Part shown: one piece after another, positions 24,080 through 32,466 of the stretch
Layout of the letters: each line of letters starts with the position of its first letter
Numbering within the stretch: position 1 is the stretch's first letter
Source of the DNA: an uncultured Pelagibacteraceae bacterium
GTDB lineage: Bacteria; Pseudomonadota; Alphaproteobacteria; Pelagibacterales; Pelagibacteraceae
Assembly: GCA_902559075.1 (NCBI GenBank)
Contig: CACEGO010000001.1
Coordinates: 43,179 to 107,178, forward strand
Direction of reading: 5' to 3'
Length of the DNA: 64,000 bases
Made by a program: the position numbers and the translations under genes
Notes under the pieces: generated by a model
What the model saw: the letters and a program-made list of their open reading frames with translations, nothing else
The model's database searches: none
What the model was told of the DNA's origin: nothing

Positions 24080-24677
24080 TGAATTTAAAAAATAAATATA
24101 TCAAAATAAATATTATAACTATTATAATTCCAATAATAGTGAACCATTTTGATCCATGTTTATCCATGAACTCTGTAAAATATTCGCCAAATTTATAGGA
24201 AAGATAAGCAACTATAAAAAATCTTAGACTTCTTGAAATTAAGCTAACAATTATAAAAATAGGAAGATTAAAAGCAATTAAACCACTTGAAATTGTAAAA
24301 GCTTTGTAGGGCAATGGTGTAAAGCCTGCTAGAAATAGAATACTCAACCATGCAAGTAAACCACTTCCTTTAGACATACTTAATTTTAAATTTTCAACTT
24401 TATCTTGATAACCATAAAATTCGATTACATACATCGCTAAATCAAAAAAAAGATATCCAATAAAATATCCAAACATTCCCCCAAGCACTGAGAATATTGA
24501 TGCTATTAAAAATATTTTTATATATTCCTTTTTTTTAGCAATAACCATTGGGATAATCATTGCATCCGGAGGTATTGGAAAAAATGAACTCTCTATGAAA
24601 GATACAAGTCCTAAATAAAAATTTGAGCTTTTATGTGCAGCCAATTCTAAACATTTTTTGTAAAGTGTCTGAAGCAT
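24072..24677 (-). CDS. DedA/YqaA family membrane protein
   Basis: A 201-residue polytopic protein of the DedA (SNARE-associated) superfamily, YqaA branch. Family blocks are SFIESSFFPIPPDAMIIPMVIAK (about 27-49, with the acidic and proline residues), GGMFGYFIGY, and the FTPLPYKAFTISSG re-entrant segment. DedA proteins are implicated in lipid-carrier flipping across the inner membrane and envelope homeostasis. The specific substrate here is unknown. It is the first gene of the dedA-dsbB-coq7 minus-strand operon, 62 bases from the tRNA-Leu gene on the other strand. Confidence 0.88.
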   Translation of the reverse strand: MLQTLYKKCLELAAHKSSNFYLGLVSFIESSFFPIPPDAMIIPMVIAKKKEYIKIFLIASIFSVLGGMFGYFIGYLFFDLAMYVIEFYGYQDKVENLKLSMSKGSGLLAWLSILFLAGFTPLPYKAFTISSGLIAFNLPIFIIVSLISRSLRFFIVAYLSYKFGEYFTEFMDKHGSKWFTIIGIIIVIIFILIYLFFKFNG

Positions 24678-24739
24678 TTTTTGGTTTTAATATAAATTTA
24701 GTTCTTATACTATTTAAATATAATTTAATTGAATACCAA

Positions 24740-24824
24740 GGGCGAATGGCGGAACTGGTAGACGCGCACGACTCAAAATCGTGTTTCGCAAGAAGTGAGA
24801 GTTCGATTCTCTCTTCGCCCACCA
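24740..24824 (+). tRNA. tRNA-Leu (anticodon CAA)
   Basis: The gene folds as a class II tRNA. The acceptor stem is GGGCGAA with TTCGCCC, followed by discriminator A and an encoded CCA. The anticodon stem is CACGA/TCGTG with loop CTCAAAA, giving anticodon CAA (reads UUG). There is a long variable arm, and the T loop is GTTCGATTC. The next gene starts only 7 bases after the CCA. Confidence 0.97.
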
Positions 24825-24831
24825 AGTAATT

Positions 24832-26562
24832 ATGAATATAGATAATTTAAATAATTTGATCGAATTGTTTGTTAATCAAGCAAATAAACAAAATAAAAAA
24901 GATATTTTTTTAGAATGGCTAAATCCAAGTAATAAAAAATCATATACATGGGAACAAACTGAAAAGAATATTTTAAAATTATCAAAAGTTATTAAAGAAA
25001 ATATAAACGAAGGCGATAGATGTCTTTTAGTTTCAGAAAATAGACCAGAATGGTTTGTTTCTGATTTAGCCATCATGGTTGCTGGTGGAATTACAGTTCC
25101 AGCATATACAACTTATATGGAAGATGATTATAAGTACTTGATAGAAGATTGTGAGCCTAGCTTAGTTATTGTTTCAAACAATGAAATGCTAAAAAAATTA
25201 AATAATTCAATTAATGAAAAAGACTTTATCAAAAAAGTTATTACTTTGGATGAAATAGACAAAGTGATAAATAATTTAAATTTAATTAATAAAGAAAGAT
25301 ACTTAGATTTTAACTCAATAATTGAGAATACTTTATCAGCGGAAGATAAAATCAAAAATAATAAATTAAATAGAAAGTCTCCAGCATGTATTATTTATAC
25401 TTCAGGAACTGGTGGGAATCCTAAGGGAGTAATTTTGAGTCACGGTGGAATTTTGAATAATGTTGAGGGATCGTGTGAAATTATAAATCCATTATTTAAG
25501 TCAAGACCAGTATTTCTAACTTGGCTTCCTCTTTCCCATTCTTATGAACATTGTGTTCAATTTGTACAGATAGCAGTAGGAGCTAAAGTATTTTATGCTG
25601 AAAAAATTGAAAAACTTCTAGAAAATATTTCTGAAGCAAAACCTACACTTATGACCGCTGTTCCTAGGTTCTATCAAAACCTTTACAACAAAATAAACAT
25701 GAATTTAAAAAAACAGACAGGTTTTAAAGCAAAATTAATTGAAGCAACTATTCGTTTAGGAAGAAAAAAACTGTTAAATCAAAAAATGACTTTTTCTGAA
25801 AAATTACTGAATTTTATCGTTGATAAATTAGTTAGAAAAAAAATAAAAAAACAATTTGGTGGAAATTTAAAAGCTTTTGTTTCAGGTGGTGGTGCTCTAG
25901 ATAAAGAAATAGGTGAATTTTTAAATGCCATAGGATTACCGACTCTCCAGGGTTATGGTTTAACAGAAGCATCACCAGTTGTAAGTTGCAATCCTATACA
26001 CAAAATAAAAGTGGAAACTGTAGGCCCTCCATTTAAAGGAAATGAAGTTAAAATTGCTGAAGATGGAGAAATTTTAGTTAAAGGTGAAAATGTAATGCTA
26101 GGATATTGGAATAGAAAAGAAGAAACTGAAAAAGTAATTATAAATGGATGGCTGCACACAGGTGACATTGGAGAGATAGATTCACATGATGGTTATTTAA
26201 AAATAACTGATAGAAAAAAAGATATTATAGTTAGTGCTGGAGGAGATAATATTTCACCAGCTAAAATTGAAAATATGATTATAAATGAGCCTGAGATAGA
26301 TCAATGTATGGTTTATGGTGATAAAAAAAATTATTTAGTTGCGTTGATAGTGCCTAATAAAGATTTTTTAAATGAAAAAGAAAAAATTAATGAAGTAATT
26401 GAAAAAATAAATACTAAATTAACTTTATTAGAAAAGATAAAAAGAATTCAATTGATAGACGAAAATTTTTCTATTGAAAATGGGTTAATGACACCAACAA
26501 TGAAGGTAAAAAGAAAAAAAGTTACAGAAAAATATAAAGATCAGTTAGAAAATCTTTATTGA
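24832..26562 (+). CDS. AMP-dependent long-chain acyl-CoA synthetase
   Basis: A 576-residue member of the ANL superfamily that activates fatty acids as acyl-AMP and then acyl-CoA. The P-loop is IIYTSGTGGNPKGVILSHGG (about 187-206). GYGLTEASPVVS, GWLHTGDIGEID, and the A8/hinge DRKKDIIVSAGGDNISP follow in order. It resembles bacterial FadD15/FAA1-like enzymes. The start MNIDNLNNLIELFVNQ suits the family, but lies 7 bases after the 3' end of tRNA-Leu, with no room for a standard promoter or ribosome-binding site. Co-transcription with the tRNA, giving a near-leaderless mRNA after processing, is the simplest reading. Confidence 0.92.
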   Translation: MNIDNLNNLIELFVNQANKQNKKDIFLEWLNPSNKKSYTWEQTEKNILKLSKVIKENINEGDRCLLVSENRPEWFVSDLAIMVAGGITVPAYTTYMEDDYKYLIEDCEPSLVIVSNNEMLKKLNNSINEKDFIKKVITLDEIDKVINNLNLINKERYLDFNSIIENTLSAEDKIKNNKLNRKSPACIIYTSGTGGNPKGVILSHGGILNNVEGSCEIINPLFKSRPVFLTWLPLSHSYEHCVQFVQIAVGAKVFYAEKIEKLLENISEAKPTLMTAVPRFYQNLYNKINMNLKKQTGFKAKLIEATIRLGRKKLLNQKMTFSEKLLNFIVDKLVRKKIKKQFGGNLKAFVSGGGALDKEIGEFLNAIGLPTLQGYGLTEASPVVSCNPIHKIKVETVGPPFKGNEVKIAEDGEILVKGENVMLGYWNRKEETEKVIINGWLHTGDIGEIDSHDGYLKITDRKKDIIVSAGGDNISPAKIENMIINEPEIDQCMVYGDKKNYLVALIVPNKDFLNEKEKINEVIEKINTKLTLLEKIKRIQLIDENFSIENGLMTPTMKVKRKKVTEKYKDQLENLY

Positions 26563-26682
26563 TTACTTAAAATAAAAACAGTTTATAAACCGCATAAACA
26601 TTAACTAAATTAATAAAAAAAAGTTTTTTTAAAAATAAAAAATTAAAAAAAATTTTATAAAATTTTAATTTTAATTAATGAA

Positions 26683-26763
26683 TTGACATAAGTTATAGAA
26701 AAAAATAAAAATATGTTAACAGCGAATCAATTTGATTCGTTTAACTAAAAAAGGGAGCTAAAG
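26683..26763 (+). promoter_or_regulatory. Promoter and palindromic leader of the lysine-rich peptide gene
   Basis: TTGACA (26683-26688) is followed after 17 bases by TAAAAA (26706-26711), a fair -10. The leader then holds a 17-base odd-centred palindrome, CGAATCAATTTGATTCG (26723-26739), and a strong ribosome-binding stretch AAGGGAG before the ATG at 26764. The palindrome may be an operator or a small RNA hairpin. Confidence 0.5.
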
Positions 26764-26853
26764 ATGCCTAAGAAAAGAAAAAAAGCGGCAAAGAAAACTA
26801 AGAAAAAAGCAAAGAAAAAAGCTAAAAAAGCAAAAAAAAGAAGAAGAAAATAG
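26764..26853 (+). CDS. Lysine/arginine-rich 29-residue peptide (histone-H1-tail-like)
   Basis: A 29-codon frame begins MPKKRKKAAKK and ends KKRRRK. Apart from Met, Pro, one Thr and a few Ala it is entirely Lys/Arg. It has its own promoter-like sequence, a strong AAGGGAG ribosome-binding site and a strong terminator directly after, which argues that it is a real expressed gene. The composition resembles H1/AlgP-like bacterial nucleoid peptides and the lysine-rich tail of the neighbouring CarD protein. Binding to DNA or RNA is likely on charge alone; the function is unknown. I do not recognise a named family. Confidence 0.7.
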   Translation: MPKKRKKAAKKTKKKAKKKAKKAKKRRRK

Positions 26854-26872
26854 TAACTTAGTATTCTTTATA

Positions 26873-26916
26873 AAAAACGCTTCTCATTACAGTTTGTGTG
26901 AGAGGCGTTTTTTTTT
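26873..26916. terminator. Strong bidirectional terminator between the basic peptide gene and carD
   Basis: AACGCTTCTCA pairs with TGAGAGGCGTT (one G-T wobble) around a ten-base loop, flanked by A runs before and T9 after, so it works on both strands. On plus it ends the peptide transcript; on minus it lies at the end of the helicase-terB-fdxA-carD operon. Confidence 0.9.
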
Positions 26917-27811
26917 ATTCCTCTAAAGCTTCTTCTGTATCCGATATTGGTTCCTCAACCGGTAAATCAGCACTCGGTGATTTTGTAATATTTGTAGTTT
27001 GAGTTTGTGGATTTAGATTTCTTTTTAAGGCTTTATCTAATTTTTTTTGTGTGTCCTCTAAAGATACATTTAAAACAATCTGGAATTCAGATAAAATTCT
27101 TTCGTAAGCTTTCTCAAATAATTGTCTTTCACTATATGATTGATCTACCATAAGATCGTCACCTTTATTTAAATCTCTTACAACTTCTGCTAATTCATAG
27201 ATTTTCCCTGAAGAAATTTTAGCTTCATATTCTTGTGCTCTTCTGCTCCACATAGATCTTTTAATTTTTGGTTTACTTTTTAATATTGAAATACATTTAT
27301 TTATTTGATTGATTGTTGCTAAAGGTCTTAGATGTGATTGTTTATTTACTGGCACCATACCATTAGCTTTATCTCTTTCAAATTTAATCACATAAGTTTC
27401 AACATCTATTCCACCTATATTTATTTTTTTAAATTCAGTTATTTGTCCAACTCCGTGTTTGGGATAAACAATATAGTCTTTAATTTTATATTCTCTCTTC
27501 TCTGTTTCTTGTTTTTTTACTTTTTTTATTTCTGGTTTAACTTCATTAGTTTTGGATATTCTTAAATTATCAACTTTTGATTCAGCTGGTGTTTCTAAAG
27601 ATTTAGTAGATTTTTTAACTTTAGTTTCTTTTGCTTTGCTTTTTTTTTTTACTTTTTTAATTTTTTTTGAAATTATCTTTTTTATCTTTTTTGCTTTAAC
27701 TAATTTTGTTGGTTTTGAAGATTTCTTTTTTATAACTTTTTTTTTCGCTTTATTATTTGATTTACTTTTAAAGATTTTCTTTAAAATATTTTTCGTATTT
27801 ATTTTCTTCAT
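26915..27811 (-). CDS. carD: CarD family transcriptional regulator with lysine-rich N-terminal extension
   Basis: CarD/CdnL proteins bind RNA polymerase beta and stabilise open complexes, notably at rRNA promoters. The CarD core spans about 108-265: the RNAP-interaction domain begins [17 protein letters not shown] and includes [14 protein letters not shown], followed by the helical DNA-binding part with [15 protein letters not shown]. The family is normally about 160-170 residues; this protein has 298, the extra being an N-terminal tail of about 105 residues dominated by lysine. The start lies 44 bases inside fdxA and no internal Met precedes the core. The tail could add non-specific DNA binding. 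Confidence 0.92.
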   Translation of the reverse strand: MKKINTKNILKKIFKSKSNNKAKKKVIKKKSSKPTKLVKAKKIKKIISKKIKKVKKKSKAKETKVKKSTKSLETPAESKVDNLRISKTNEVKPEIKKVKKQETEKREYKIKDYIVYPKHGVGQITEFKKINIGGIDVETYVIKFERDKANGMVPVNKQSHLRPLATINQINKCISILKSKPKIKRSMWSRRAQEYEAKISSGKIYELAEVVRDLNKGDDLMVDQSYSERQLFEKAYERILSEFQIVLNVSLEDTQKKLDKALKRNLNPQTQTTNITKSPSADLPVEEPISDTEEALEE

Positions 27812-28094
27812 CTGTATATTTTTTGTGATCCGATAGGGGATCTTTTTTTTCAGTTATATTTGGCCAGATCTCAGAGTATTTTGAATTGATTTCTAACCAT
27901 TTTTCACTTCCAGGTTCAGTATCTGCTTTTATGGCATCTATTGGACATTCTGGCTCGCAAACGCCACAATCTATACACTCATCCGGTTTAATTACAAGCA
28001 TATTTTTTCCTTCATAAAAGCAATCAACCGGACAAACATCTACACAAGTCGTATGCTTACATTTAATACACTTGTCATTTACTAGATATGTCAT
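27768..28094 (-). CDS. fdxA: FdxA-type 7Fe ferredoxin
   Basis: A 108-residue low-potential ferredoxin. The N-terminal cluster region is [18 protein letters not shown] and the second is [15 protein letters not shown], the spacing of seven-iron FdxA ferredoxins with a [3Fe-4S] and a [4Fe-4S] cluster. The C-terminal tail (about 65-108) is typical of the alphaproteobacterial type. It overlaps the TerB-like gene by 20 bases and carD by 44. The redox partner is unknown; the order fdxA-carD is conserved in alphaproteobacteria. Confidence 0.95.
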   Translation of the reverse strand: MTYLVNDKCIKCKHTTCVDVCPVDCFYEGKNMLVIKPDECIDCGVCEPECPIDAIKADTEPGSEKWLEINSKYSEIWPNITEKKDPLSDHKKYTDEENKYEKYFKENL

Positions 28095-28503
28095 TCTGAG
28101 TATTTTTTTTTACCCTTTCTTTAATATCCCCCATAGTTTTGTTGTCAATATAAAGTAGACCTGCAAGACGTCTCATTAGATTAGTCTCATATATATCAGC
28201 TTCTTTATTTGAATAAATAATAGTCCATAGTGCCTCAATTATTTTTATTTTTTCTTTTTCTGATAAATTTTTTACTTCTTTTGTGAAATCTAAAATTTGA
28301 TTTGAATTTTCTTCTAAGTTTTTTGCCTGTTTAATTGTTTCAGATATTTTTTCTTTATTCAGACCTAGTTCCATTAGAGTTATTTTGATAATTTTTTCTT
28401 CATCGGATGTGAAATTCTCATCAATTCTAGCTGCGTGAATCAGTAAGGCACAAATATTTATTAAATAATTATTTTCATTTATTTCATTTTTTTTGAAAAA
28501 CAT
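28075..28503 (-). CDS. TerB-like (tellurite resistance B domain) protein
   Basis: A 142-residue all-helical protein with the TerB-like pattern: [31 protein letters not shown] (about 17-47) and a second half with [26 protein letters not shown]. The paired acidic D/E motifs are those thought to bind metal in TerB domains. A tellurite role is unlikely in this setting; alphaproteobacterial homologues beside fdxA and the helicase are uncharacterised. The gene begins 4 bases after the helicase stop. Confidence 0.8.
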   Translation of the reverse strand: MFFKKNEINENNYLINICALLIHAARIDENFTSDEEKIIKITLMELGLNKEKISETIKQAKNLEENSNQILDFTKEVKNLSEKEKIKIIEALWTIIYSNKEADIYETNLMRRLAGLLYIDNKTMGDIKERVKKNTQNDISSK

Positions 28504-28507
28504 AAGA

Positions 28508-30991
28508 TTAGCTAAAATTTAAATTTTTTAGAACTCCAAAAGGGTTTTCTTTTGAGATTTTTTTAGTTACTCTTTTAATTTTTTTGTTAGGGCTATATTT
28601 AAAATATGTTTCATTATCTTTTTCAAAGATTTTATAATTCATTTTTTGAAGTAATTTTTTAAAATTATCTTTGTTGCATCCTAATAGATTTAACATTTCT
28701 GGAATAATTTTAATTTCATTATTTTCTTTAGAGCCAGAATTAATTATTGACATAAATAGTCTTTCTAAAATATCAATTCTTACAAAAAAAGTATCAAACT
28801 TTTCAAATCCACAAAGAAGCATAAAATTTTTGTTTTTATTTTTATTTTCTTTGTCATCTAAAAAATTTAAACCAAATGTTGGTGGTTTTAAGTTATAATA
28901 TTTTTGATGAAAATTTTTCCATAATAATGTTCTTAAAGCAACTGCTTCGGGTTTTATTAATTGATATAGAAAAACATGATACCTTCCAAATTTTACCCCT
29001 AATTCTCTTAAAATTCTTCTTTCATTTTGTTCTAAATTTTTTAGATAATCAGAGACTTGTTCCCTTTTTAACACACCATTGTTTTCATAAAGCTGGTAAG
29101 CTAAAGCTTTGATAGACGGATTATCTTCTCTAATATTTTTAAGATCTATTAAACTTTTTAAAACGCTATTGATTTTAATATTTATCCATTTATTTATGTA
29201 CTCACTTAACTTTTGTTTTATATTATTCTCTATAATATCGTCTATTATTAAGTCAAAATTAGGTTTTAGATAGTCGTTTCCAGATTTTAGTCTAGCAATA
29301 GGATAATCGTTCCAATAAATTTTAAAATCCTCATTTAATTCTATTAGACCTGTATCGATAATAGATTGGACTCTTTTTTCTAATTCTGGACCAATAGTTT
29401 GTCTAGCTGCTTTTTTTAATGATTTTATATCAGTTTCAAGGGCGCCCTGTTTAAGATCTAACTCTAATTTTAATCCATTTATTTTTCCAATAAATTGATC
29501 ATCAATTCTAACATCATTATTTTGTAAAATTTCTGTTTTAAACTCCATGTCTTGTTTTAAACCCCTCGCAAGAATACTTGCTCTTTTGTCAATGAATGTT
29601 TTTGTAAGTTCTTCATGCAATCTATCTGAAAGTCTGTCTTCTAAGTGTTTAGTTTTTTCAATCCAATAGTTTTGATTTTCTACCCAATTATTTTTATTTG
29701 AAACATATGACCAAGTCCTTACATTTGCAATTCTATTTGATAAAGAATCTACATTTCCTTCCAATTTATCAAGCTTCATTAGCTGTAATCTCATAAAATC
29801 TTCTGAAATAAGACTTTTTTCACTAGATAAAAATTTAAAAACATTCTTAATAACCTCAAAATGGTTTCCATAAGTTTTTTTAACAAAATCAGGTATTTGG
29901 CAACATTCCCATAAGAGCATTAAGGTTTTCTTATCAAATTTTGATTTTAATATTTCTTGATCCTTTAAAAAGTATTTTAGTGCTTTTTCATCTTCACATT
30001 CATTAATTTTTCTTAACCAATCTACTTGAGGTTTTTGCTCCAAGCTTTTAACTAAGCTAATTGGATTATTAAAATTAAGATTTGAGTTTCTCCAAAACAA
30101 AGTTTTTATGTTTTCAAATTTATGATTTTCTAATAATTCTACCTCTTCAGGAGATATTTCCTTACAATCCCCAGTGATACCAAAACTTCCATCATTTAGG
30201 TATCTACCAGCTCTTCCTGCTATTTGACCTATTTCTGATAGATTTAATCTCCTTAATTTTTTTCCATCAAATTTCTTAAAATTTGAAAAATAAACAGAAT
30301 CTAAATCCATATTTATACCCATGCCTATAGCATCAGTCGCCACTAAAAAATCAACATCCCCTGACTGATATAATTCTACTTGCGCATTTCTAGTTTTAGG
30401 ACTTAATGATCCCATTACAATTGCAGCTCCACCCTTTTGTCTTCTTATTAATTCTGCTATTGCATAAACTTCTTCAGCTGAAAATGCTATAATCGCTGTT
30501 TTTCTATTAATTCTTGATATTTTCTTATGACCTCCATATGTAAGTTTTGATAGCCTTTCTCTATTTTTAAATTCAATATCACCATCTAATTTAGAAATTA
30601 TATTTTTTATAGTATTTGAACCCATCAACATTGTAAGCTTTTCTCCTCTTATATTTAAAAGCCTATCTGTAAAAATATGACCTCTTTCATGGTCTGCACA
30701 CATTTGTATTTCATCTACCCCAACAAACTCTAGTTGCTTATCAATTGGCATAGACTCAACTGTACATAAGAAATACTTGGCATTTGAAGGGATTATTTTT
30801 TCTTCTCCAGTTATTAATGCAACTTTATCTAAACTTACTTTTTGAATTACTTTGTCATAAACTTCTCTTGCTAATAATCTAAGAGGAAATCCAATCATAC
30901 CAGTATCGAAAGAAAGCATAGTTTCGATAGCAAGGTGAGTTTTTCCTGTGTTAGTTGGCCCAAGAACAGCTGTAATTTTTTTCTTAGTCAT
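28508..30991 (-). CDS. SUV3-like superfamily 2 RNA helicase
   Basis: An 827-residue DExH/D-type helicase related to mitochondrial SUV3. Walker A is GPTNTGKTHL (11-20), motif II reads VDEIQMCADHERGH with Asp-Glu in the DExx position, motif V is ATDAIGMGINMDLDSVYFS and motif VI is QIAGRAGRYLNDGSFG. The C-terminal half is family-specific and helical. Mitochondrial SUV3 works with PNPase in RNA decay, so a link to the pnp gene of this window is possible, though only by analogy. It heads the helicase-terB-fdxA-carD operon. Confidence 0.92.
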   Translation of the reverse strand: MTKKKITAVLGPTNTGKTHLAIETMLSFDTGMIGFPLRLLAREVYDKVIQKVSLDKVALITGEEKIIPSNAKYFLCTVESMPIDKQLEFVGVDEIQMCADHERGHIFTDRLLNIRGEKLTMLMGSNTIKNIISKLDGDIEFKNRERLSKLTYGGHKKISRINRKTAIIAFSAEEVYAIAELIRRQKGGAAIVMGSLSPKTRNAQVELYQSGDVDFLVATDAIGMGINMDLDSVYFSNFKKFDGKKLRRLNLSEIGQIAGRAGRYLNDGSFGITGDCKEISPEEVELLENHKFENIKTLFWRNSNLNFNNPISLVKSLEQKPQVDWLRKINECEDEKALKYFLKDQEILKSKFDKKTLMLLWECCQIPDFVKKTYGNHFEVIKNVFKFLSSEKSLISEDFMRLQLMKLDKLEGNVDSLSNRIANVRTWSYVSNKNNWVENQNYWIEKTKHLEDRLSDRLHEELTKTFIDKRASILARGLKQDMEFKTEILQNNDVRIDDQFIGKINGLKLELDLKQGALETDIKSLKKAARQTIGPELEKRVQSIIDTGLIELNEDFKIYWNDYPIARLKSGNDYLKPNFDLIIDDIIENNIKQKLSEYINKWINIKINSVLKSLIDLKNIREDNPSIKALAYQLYENNGVLKREQVSDYLKNLEQNERRILRELGVKFGRYHVFLYQLIKPEAVALRTLLWKNFHQKYYNLKPPTFGLNFLDDKENKNKNKNFMLLCGFEKFDTFFVRIDILERLFMSIINSGSKENNEIKIIPEMLNLLGCNKDNFKKLLQKMNYKIFEKDNETYFKYSPNKKIKRVTKKISKENPFGVLKNLNFS

Positions 30992-31159
30992 TTCTATCTT
31001 TAGTATTTATTTTTTTTTACCTACCAGATATTGTTACCGCTAAAGAACAAAAATAGACTAAAACATGACCGAATCGGAGGGTAAAAAGTTCTCATTTTCT
31101 TTTAAATGTTAGTGAGATTATCACAAATAAGTTTAATCCTATAATAATAAAATAATTTA

Positions 31160-32386
31160 ATGTTAAAAAAATTAGTTAAAAGTTTAAAGCCTTCTTCAAC
31201 TCTGTTGATTAACGAAACTTCAAAAAAATTAGAGGATCAGGGTAAAAAAATTTTCAAATTTGGCTTTGGACAATCACCGTTTAAAGTCCCAAATGATATT
31301 GTAGAGGAATTAAAGAATAATGCTTATCAAAATAAGTATCTGCCTATGCAAGGACTAAATGAATTAAGACATGTAGTAGCCAAGTATTCTTCAAAAAAGT
31401 TAAATTCTAATTATAAATCTCATAACGTAATAATTGGACCGGGATCAAAGGAATTAATGTTTTTGCTACATGTTATTTTTGATGGTGAGATTATATTACC
31501 AGCGCCGAGTTGGGTTTCGTATGCACCACAAGCTATTTTAGGAAGAAACAAAATTCAAATACTTCAAACAAAAAGAGAGAATAATTGGTTCCCTACTGGA
31601 GCAGAAATTGAAAAAATTATTTTAAAAGATAAAAATAAAAATTACTTATTATTTTTGAATTCACCAAATAATCCCTCTGGACAAGTATGTGACAAACTAT
31701 CTGAAATTTCAGAAATTGCCAAAAAATATAATATTATAATTTTATCTGATGAAATATATTCAGAATTAACATTCGCAAAAAATTATAAATCTATTTCAAG
31801 CTATTGTCCTGAAAAAACAATTATAAGCACTGGTATTAGTAAGTGGTGTGGTGCAGGAGGATGGAGACTTGGTTATTTTATAGTTCCAGATGAATTAAAT
31901 GATATAACAAATATGATTAATGTACTTGCAAGTGAAACTTTTTCAGCTGTTAGTGCACCTATTCAGTATGCTGCTATAAAAGCTTATGAAAATGATCATA
32001 CAAAATATATTGAAAAATCAATAAATATATTAAGTTCAGTTGGAAAATATGTATATTTAAATTTAAAGTCTAATAAAGTTTTAATTAATAAACCACAAGG
32101 TGGATTTTATTTAATGCCAGAGTTTTTAAATAGTAAATTTAAAACCTCATCAGAAATGTGCGAAAATATATTAAATGAAACCGGAGTTGCTTTATTGCCT
32201 GGTTCTGATTTTGGATTTAATTCAGATAAAATGTTAGCAAGACTTAGTTTTACAGATTTTGATGGAGAAGAGTTTATGAATAAGATTTCTGAAAATCAGA
32301 ATATTGATGATCATACAATTAATCAGTTTGCACCAAAAGTAGTTGAGGGTGTAAATAAATTGAAAAAATGGTCAGAAACTCTATAA
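31160..32386 (+). CDS. PLP-dependent class I/II aminotransferase
   Basis: A 408-residue fold-type I enzyme of the aspartate/aromatic aminotransferase group. Visible are GFGQSPFKVPNDIVEEL, the NSPNNPSGQV motif, LSDEIYSELTF with the PLP-contacting Asp and Tyr, the PLP-binding lysine in STGISKWCGAGGWRLGY (about 226) and a C-terminal ARLSFTDFDG that positions the substrate-binding arginine. Substrate cannot be assigned from sequence. It lies upstream of the TAXI transporter, separated by 80 bases, so the two may be functionally linked (uptake of a dicarboxylate or amino-acid-like compound), but that is speculation. Confidence 0.9.
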   Translation: MLKKLVKSLKPSSTLLINETSKKLEDQGKKIFKFGFGQSPFKVPNDIVEELKNNAYQNKYLPMQGLNELRHVVAKYSSKKLNSNYKSHNVIIGPGSKELMFLLHVIFDGEIILPAPSWVSYAPQAILGRNKIQILQTKRENNWFPTGAEIEKIILKDKNKNYLLFLNSPNNPSGQVCDKLSEISEIAKKYNIIILSDEIYSELTFAKNYKSISSYCPEKTIISTGISKWCGAGGWRLGYFIVPDELNDITNMINVLASETFSAVSAPIQYAAIKAYENDHTKYIEKSINILSSVGKYVYLNLKSNKVLINKPQGGFYLMPEFLNSKFKTSSEMCENILNETGVALLPGSDFGFNSDKMLARLSFTDFDGEEFMNKISENQNIDDHTINQFAPKVVEGVNKLKKWSETL

Positions 32387-32466
32387 AATCAGACTATACA
32401 TTCATGATTATTTTTTGTTAAAATAAATTTATAAAAATAACGACATAAAATATAGAGGGGTAAATA

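Noticed and set aside
26563..26682. Possible terminator or hairpin in the poly-A/poly-T run after the acyl-CoA synthetase
   Set aside because: The A8/T7 dyad has no loop of its own, and such runs are everywhere in this A+T-rich sequence.
31065..31112. A 15-codon frame (ATG at 31065, stop TAG at 31110-31112) in the gap before the aminotransferase
   Set aside because: No ribosome-binding site, too short, not linked to the gene's own signals. It could be chance.
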